DNA from: JABDIY01 sp963803875
Lineage (GTDB): Bacteria; Actinomycetota; Acidimicrobiia; Acidimicrobiales; SZUA-35
Direction: 5' to 3'
Assembly (NCBI GenBank): GCA_963803875.1
Contig: CAWDOA010000012.1
Span: 124,001 to 188,000 of the forward strand
Length of the DNA stretch: 64,000 nucleotides
How positions within the stretch are numbered: position 1 is the first letter of the stretch; every line of letters starts with the position of its first letter. This document shows positions 61,305 through 64,000 of the stretch, in pieces. Below the pieces are notes generated by a model. It ran no database searches and was not told the DNA's origin. It saw nothing but the letters and a program-made list of their open reading frames with translations. The translations under genes were made by a program, and so were the position numbers.

Positions 61305-62566
61305 CTACTCGAGCTGAATTGGTGAATCGTCGAAGATGCGGGAACCCATCGGGTCGTTTCGATGCTTCCAGCGATGGTGGAAACGGCAGAGGAGTTGTCC
61401 GTTGGCGATGAGGGTGCGACCGCCGTGATCGTAGCGGATCGATGTGGTCGTATTCGCAGGTGCGTGCGGTTCTTCGGCAGCCTGCGATGTCGACATCGGT
61501 TGTCGCGTAGCCGGATCATGCGTTTCTGAATCACGCCGAAGTGTCGTCCGCCAGCCCGGTCGTCGATGATGTTGCCGTCTCGGTCGACGTGTGGACTCTG
61601 ACCCGGGCCCCTTCGGCTTGGATCCGGTTGACGACGCCTGGTGGGATGCAGGGTCCCGCGGGAGGTGCAGGGCCAGTGGATGGTCGAGAACCCCAGGTCG
61701 GTCGGGTCGCGCACTCGGTCAGCAGCAGAGTCTCGGGTTTCGAAGGTGAGTGCCTCGCTGTCTTCGGATTTGAGGATTTCGAGGTGGGCCCGGTACTTCC
61801 CGTCCGGGTTCAGCACCAGCTCAACCACGGCGTCACCCAGCGCCTGCGAGGGCTTGTTCAGTTCGGTGCGGTGTTTGGGTGCTTCGGTCTCGATCGTTTC
61901 GACGAACGGCTCGGCGTGTTCTGGACCGACAGTGCCTGCGTAATGGACATTGCCGAACAGATCAAAGCCATACTGGAAGTGTTGGGCGGCCTGGTTGGCG
62001 ATGTACTCACCCAAGGCAGCGTCCTCATCGGCGTGAGCTCGCCAGCGGGCCAAGTAGTCAGCGAACTCCTCGGGAGTGCACAGCTCGGCGAGGTCGACCA
62101 GGGCCCGCTCCGCAGAGTTGAACTGATCACGGTCTACCTGACGCCACACGGGGTGAAGGACCTCGATGTGGCCTGACCCGACTCGTCCTTCCAGCAGTGC
62201 CTGATAGAACAGCCCGTACCGGTCCGGTGCTGAACCGATCAGATCCATCGTGGTCCCCTGGCGGCGCGTGACCCCGCAGCTGGTGTTGACCAGCGCTGTC
62301 ATGGACCGGGCGCCCTTTGTGAGTGCGGATGCCTGGGTTTCCGACACCGCCATGAACCGTGCGCTCACGGTTCGGACTCGTTCTGCGGCCGTGACCATGG
62401 CCACGGTGTGATCGGCGATCTGTTCCCGGGAGAATCCGGTGCAATCAACTCGAGACAATCGCTCCAACATGCGGGTAGCCGTCAACATGACCGCACGCTC
62501 CACCGCGAGCAGGCCACTCAATCTGTCGTTGTACTCACCGCAGTTATGCTCGTCCGCCGATCCCAT
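61305..62566 (-). pseudogene. DUF222/HNH endonuclease-like protein (several frameshifts)
   Basis: The N-terminal ~290 residues are a DUF222 domain (MLTATRMLERLSRVDCTGFS, CGVTRRQGTTMDLIGSAPDR, LEGRVGSGHIEVLHPVW, TPEEFADYLARWRAHADEDA). The following HNH part is recoverable only by changing frame at least three times between about 61420 and 61670. Segments are PPGVVNRIQAEGARVR, HVDRDGNIIDDRAGGRHFGV, QKRMIRLRDNRCRH, then RTCEYDHIDP and LLCRFHHRWKHRNDP near the end. DUF222-HNH genes occur in many copies in actinobacteria and are often associated with mobile elements. It could be a decayed element or a sequence artefact. It is downstream of, and convergent with, the acyl-CoA dehydrogenase at 59565. 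Confidence 0.65.
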
Positions 62567-62739
62567 ACTTCACCCTATTCAGGAGGTGTGACAGGGTTAG
62601 TTCAAGCCGACTGTGTCAGGCTTTGGTGAGACAGATTTTGACGTTGAGAGGGTTGGCCAATTGGGGCACCAACTCGAAGTAGCGGTGGCCGGGGCGCACC
62701 GCTGCCCGCCCTCGCCCGAGTCGACTGACCGACGAGCTT

Positions 62740-63895
62740 CTACAGACCCAGCTGTCGTCCGGCCAGGTCCTTCATGATCTCTTCGGAGCCACCGCCGATG
62801 GCCTGGACGCGCACCTCGCGGTAGAGGCGTTCCACCAGGTCACCGCGCAGGTAGCTGGCGCCGCCGAGAACCTGGGCCGCTTCTCGGGCGCAGAACTCGA
62901 ATGTGAGGGTGGCGTCTACCTTGGCCTCTGCGATCTCGGTGACAGGGTCGTCGCCCTGGTTGAGCCGCCAGCTCAGAGACTTCGAGCCATGCCTCGCACG
63001 CGTTGATGCGACGGTCCATGTCGACCAGCTTGTGGCGAATCACCTGGTGATCGGCCAGTCGTTTGCCGAATGTGTGGCGCTCGCGGGCCCAATCGAGAGC
63101 GGCTTCGTAGCAGAGCCGTGCGAACGTGACCGACTGGGTGGCGAGGTCGATTCGCTCAGCGTTGAAGTTGGTGACGATGTATGTGAAACCCGAATTCTCC
63201 TCGCCCAAGATGTTCTCAACCGGAACTCGCACGTCATCGAAGTAGAGAGTGGCCGTGTCGGACGCAAGCCACCCCATCTTGTCCAGCTTGGTTCGAGAGA
63301 GCCCGTCGCTGTCTCCGGGGATGACGATCATCGAAATCCCTGAAGGGCCGTCTCCGCCGGTCCGTACCGCAGTGGTGATCCAGTCGGCTCGCATTCCGGA
63401 TGTGATGAATGTCTTGGAGCCGTTGATCACATAGTGATCACCGTCCCGCTTGGCCGACGTTCTGATCCGTGCGACGTCAGATCCACCGGAAGGCTCAGTG
63501 ATCGCCAATGCACCGATGTGCTCCCCGGCCATACACGGAGGAAGAACCTTCGATTTGAGTTCGTGGCTGCCGTACTTCTCCACGGGCGGCAGCCCGATGT
63601 AGTTGCTGAGCATGCCTGCCACTACACCGCCTGAACCCGACCTTGACAGCTCCTGCATGATCACCATCCGCATCAGAGCATCGCGCTGACCGTGACCACC
63701 GTATTCTGCACTGAAACCGTCGCCGAACAGGTCGAGAGCACCAGCCTTCTTGTACAGCTCTCGCGGAAACTCACCGGCGACATCCCATTCATGGGCGTTG
63801 GGCGTGATTTCGGAGGAGACGAAATCTCGCACCGCAGCTCGGAAAGCATCGTGGTCGTTGTTGAAGAAGGGATTCGAAACCTGAGGTGCCGACAT
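62740..63895 (-). CDS. Acyl-CoA dehydrogenase (one frameshift)
   Basis: A standard ~385-residue acyl-CoA dehydrogenase. The core has FRAAVRDFVSSEITPNAHEW, YGGHGQRDALMRMVIMQELS, GALAITEPSGGSDVARIRTS (substrate/FAD loop), INGSKTFITSG and FGKRLADHQVIRHKLVDMD. A break near 62968 shifts the frame. It continues CAREAAQVLGGASYLRG, VERLYREVRVQAIGGGSEEI and MKDLAGRQLGL to a TAG at 62740-62742. The GGGSEEI part is the conserved C-terminal signature. ATG 63895 is chosen because upstream residues look non-native. About 105 bases remain to the window edge with nothing I can support. Confidence 0.85.
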
Positions 63896-64000
63896 GAATT
63901 CAGTGTTGCAGCTGAGCCGCTCAGGTCCATAACTCACAGCACGCGGCAGATTTCGTCTGACTTTGTTGTTGCAGGAGTTCTGGGCAGCACCAGCATTGCG

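Noticed and set aside
61305..62566. Complete mobile element around the DUF222-HNH gene
   Set aside because: DUF222-HNH genes are often mobile, but I saw no inverted terminal repeats, transposase, integrase or target duplications flanking it.

Overview
The window looks like a chromosomal segment from a high-GC actinobacterium, most likely of the Acidimicrobiia or a related lineage. This is inferred from gene content, not from a marker gene. It carries a fused FO synthase (FbiC type) for coenzyme F420, an F420-type LLM oxidoreductase, a DUF3151 protein, an LprG/P55-like lipoprotein-transporter pair, a DUF222-HNH protein and three acyl-CoA dehydrogenases. GTG starts and very short leaders are common. 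I saw no rRNA, tRNA, CRISPR array or insertion sequence.

Layout. 0-5.3 kb: acyl-CoA dehydrogenase, two uncharacterised genes, an HxlR regulator with a palindromic operator, and fbiC. 5.3-13 kb: a lipoprotein, a LOG-family protein, a cysteine-rich DUF3109-like protein, an AAA+ ATPase with a cotranscribed partner, and a ClC channel. 13-20.4 kb: RNase D, MobA, DUF3151, a patatin-like lipase, pyruvate kinase, a thioesterase and a DECH helicase. 20.4-30.4 kb: a secreted DUF4214/M23-like protein, a sugar phosphomutase plus GH65 phosphorylase pair, a SEC-C protein, a PLP decarboxylase, SelO and a 2OG-Fe(II) oxygenase. 30.4-35.8 kb: a complete branched-chain amino-acid-type ABC transporter (F-G-M-H and a binding protein) whose LivH permease carries an extracytoplasmic N-terminal domain. 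36.8-39.2 kb: sufD, a Rieske ferredoxin and sufC. 39.4-46.3 kb: a tightly overlapping operon for quaternary-amine (carnitine/betaine-like) catabolism with its own TetR regulator. 46.3-54.2 kb: rhodanese, LLM oxidoreductase, DeoD, sufB, gamma-carbonic anhydrase family protein, M50 protease, flavin reductase and MBL hydrolase. 54.4-56.3 kb: a two-gene selenoprotein cassette. 56.4-64 kb: LprG/P55-like pair, MutY, two acyl-CoA dehydrogenases and a DUF222-HNH gene.

The most interesting feature is at 55831-56346. This reading frame is interrupted by one in-frame TGA that reads as Sec in a U-G-S-C motif. A hairpin follows it at the spacing expected for a bacterial SECIS. The upstream, overlapping gene carries a thioredoxin-like CPTC domain, so the pair looks like a redox selenoenzyme system of unknown function.

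About a dozen genes, including housekeeping genes such as pyk and mutY, are split by one or two single-base frameshifts, and fbiC by at least twelve. Coding similarity continues across each break and substitution-type stops are absent, so most of these are probably indel errors in the sequence rather than true pseudogenes. Spans are given across the breaks.
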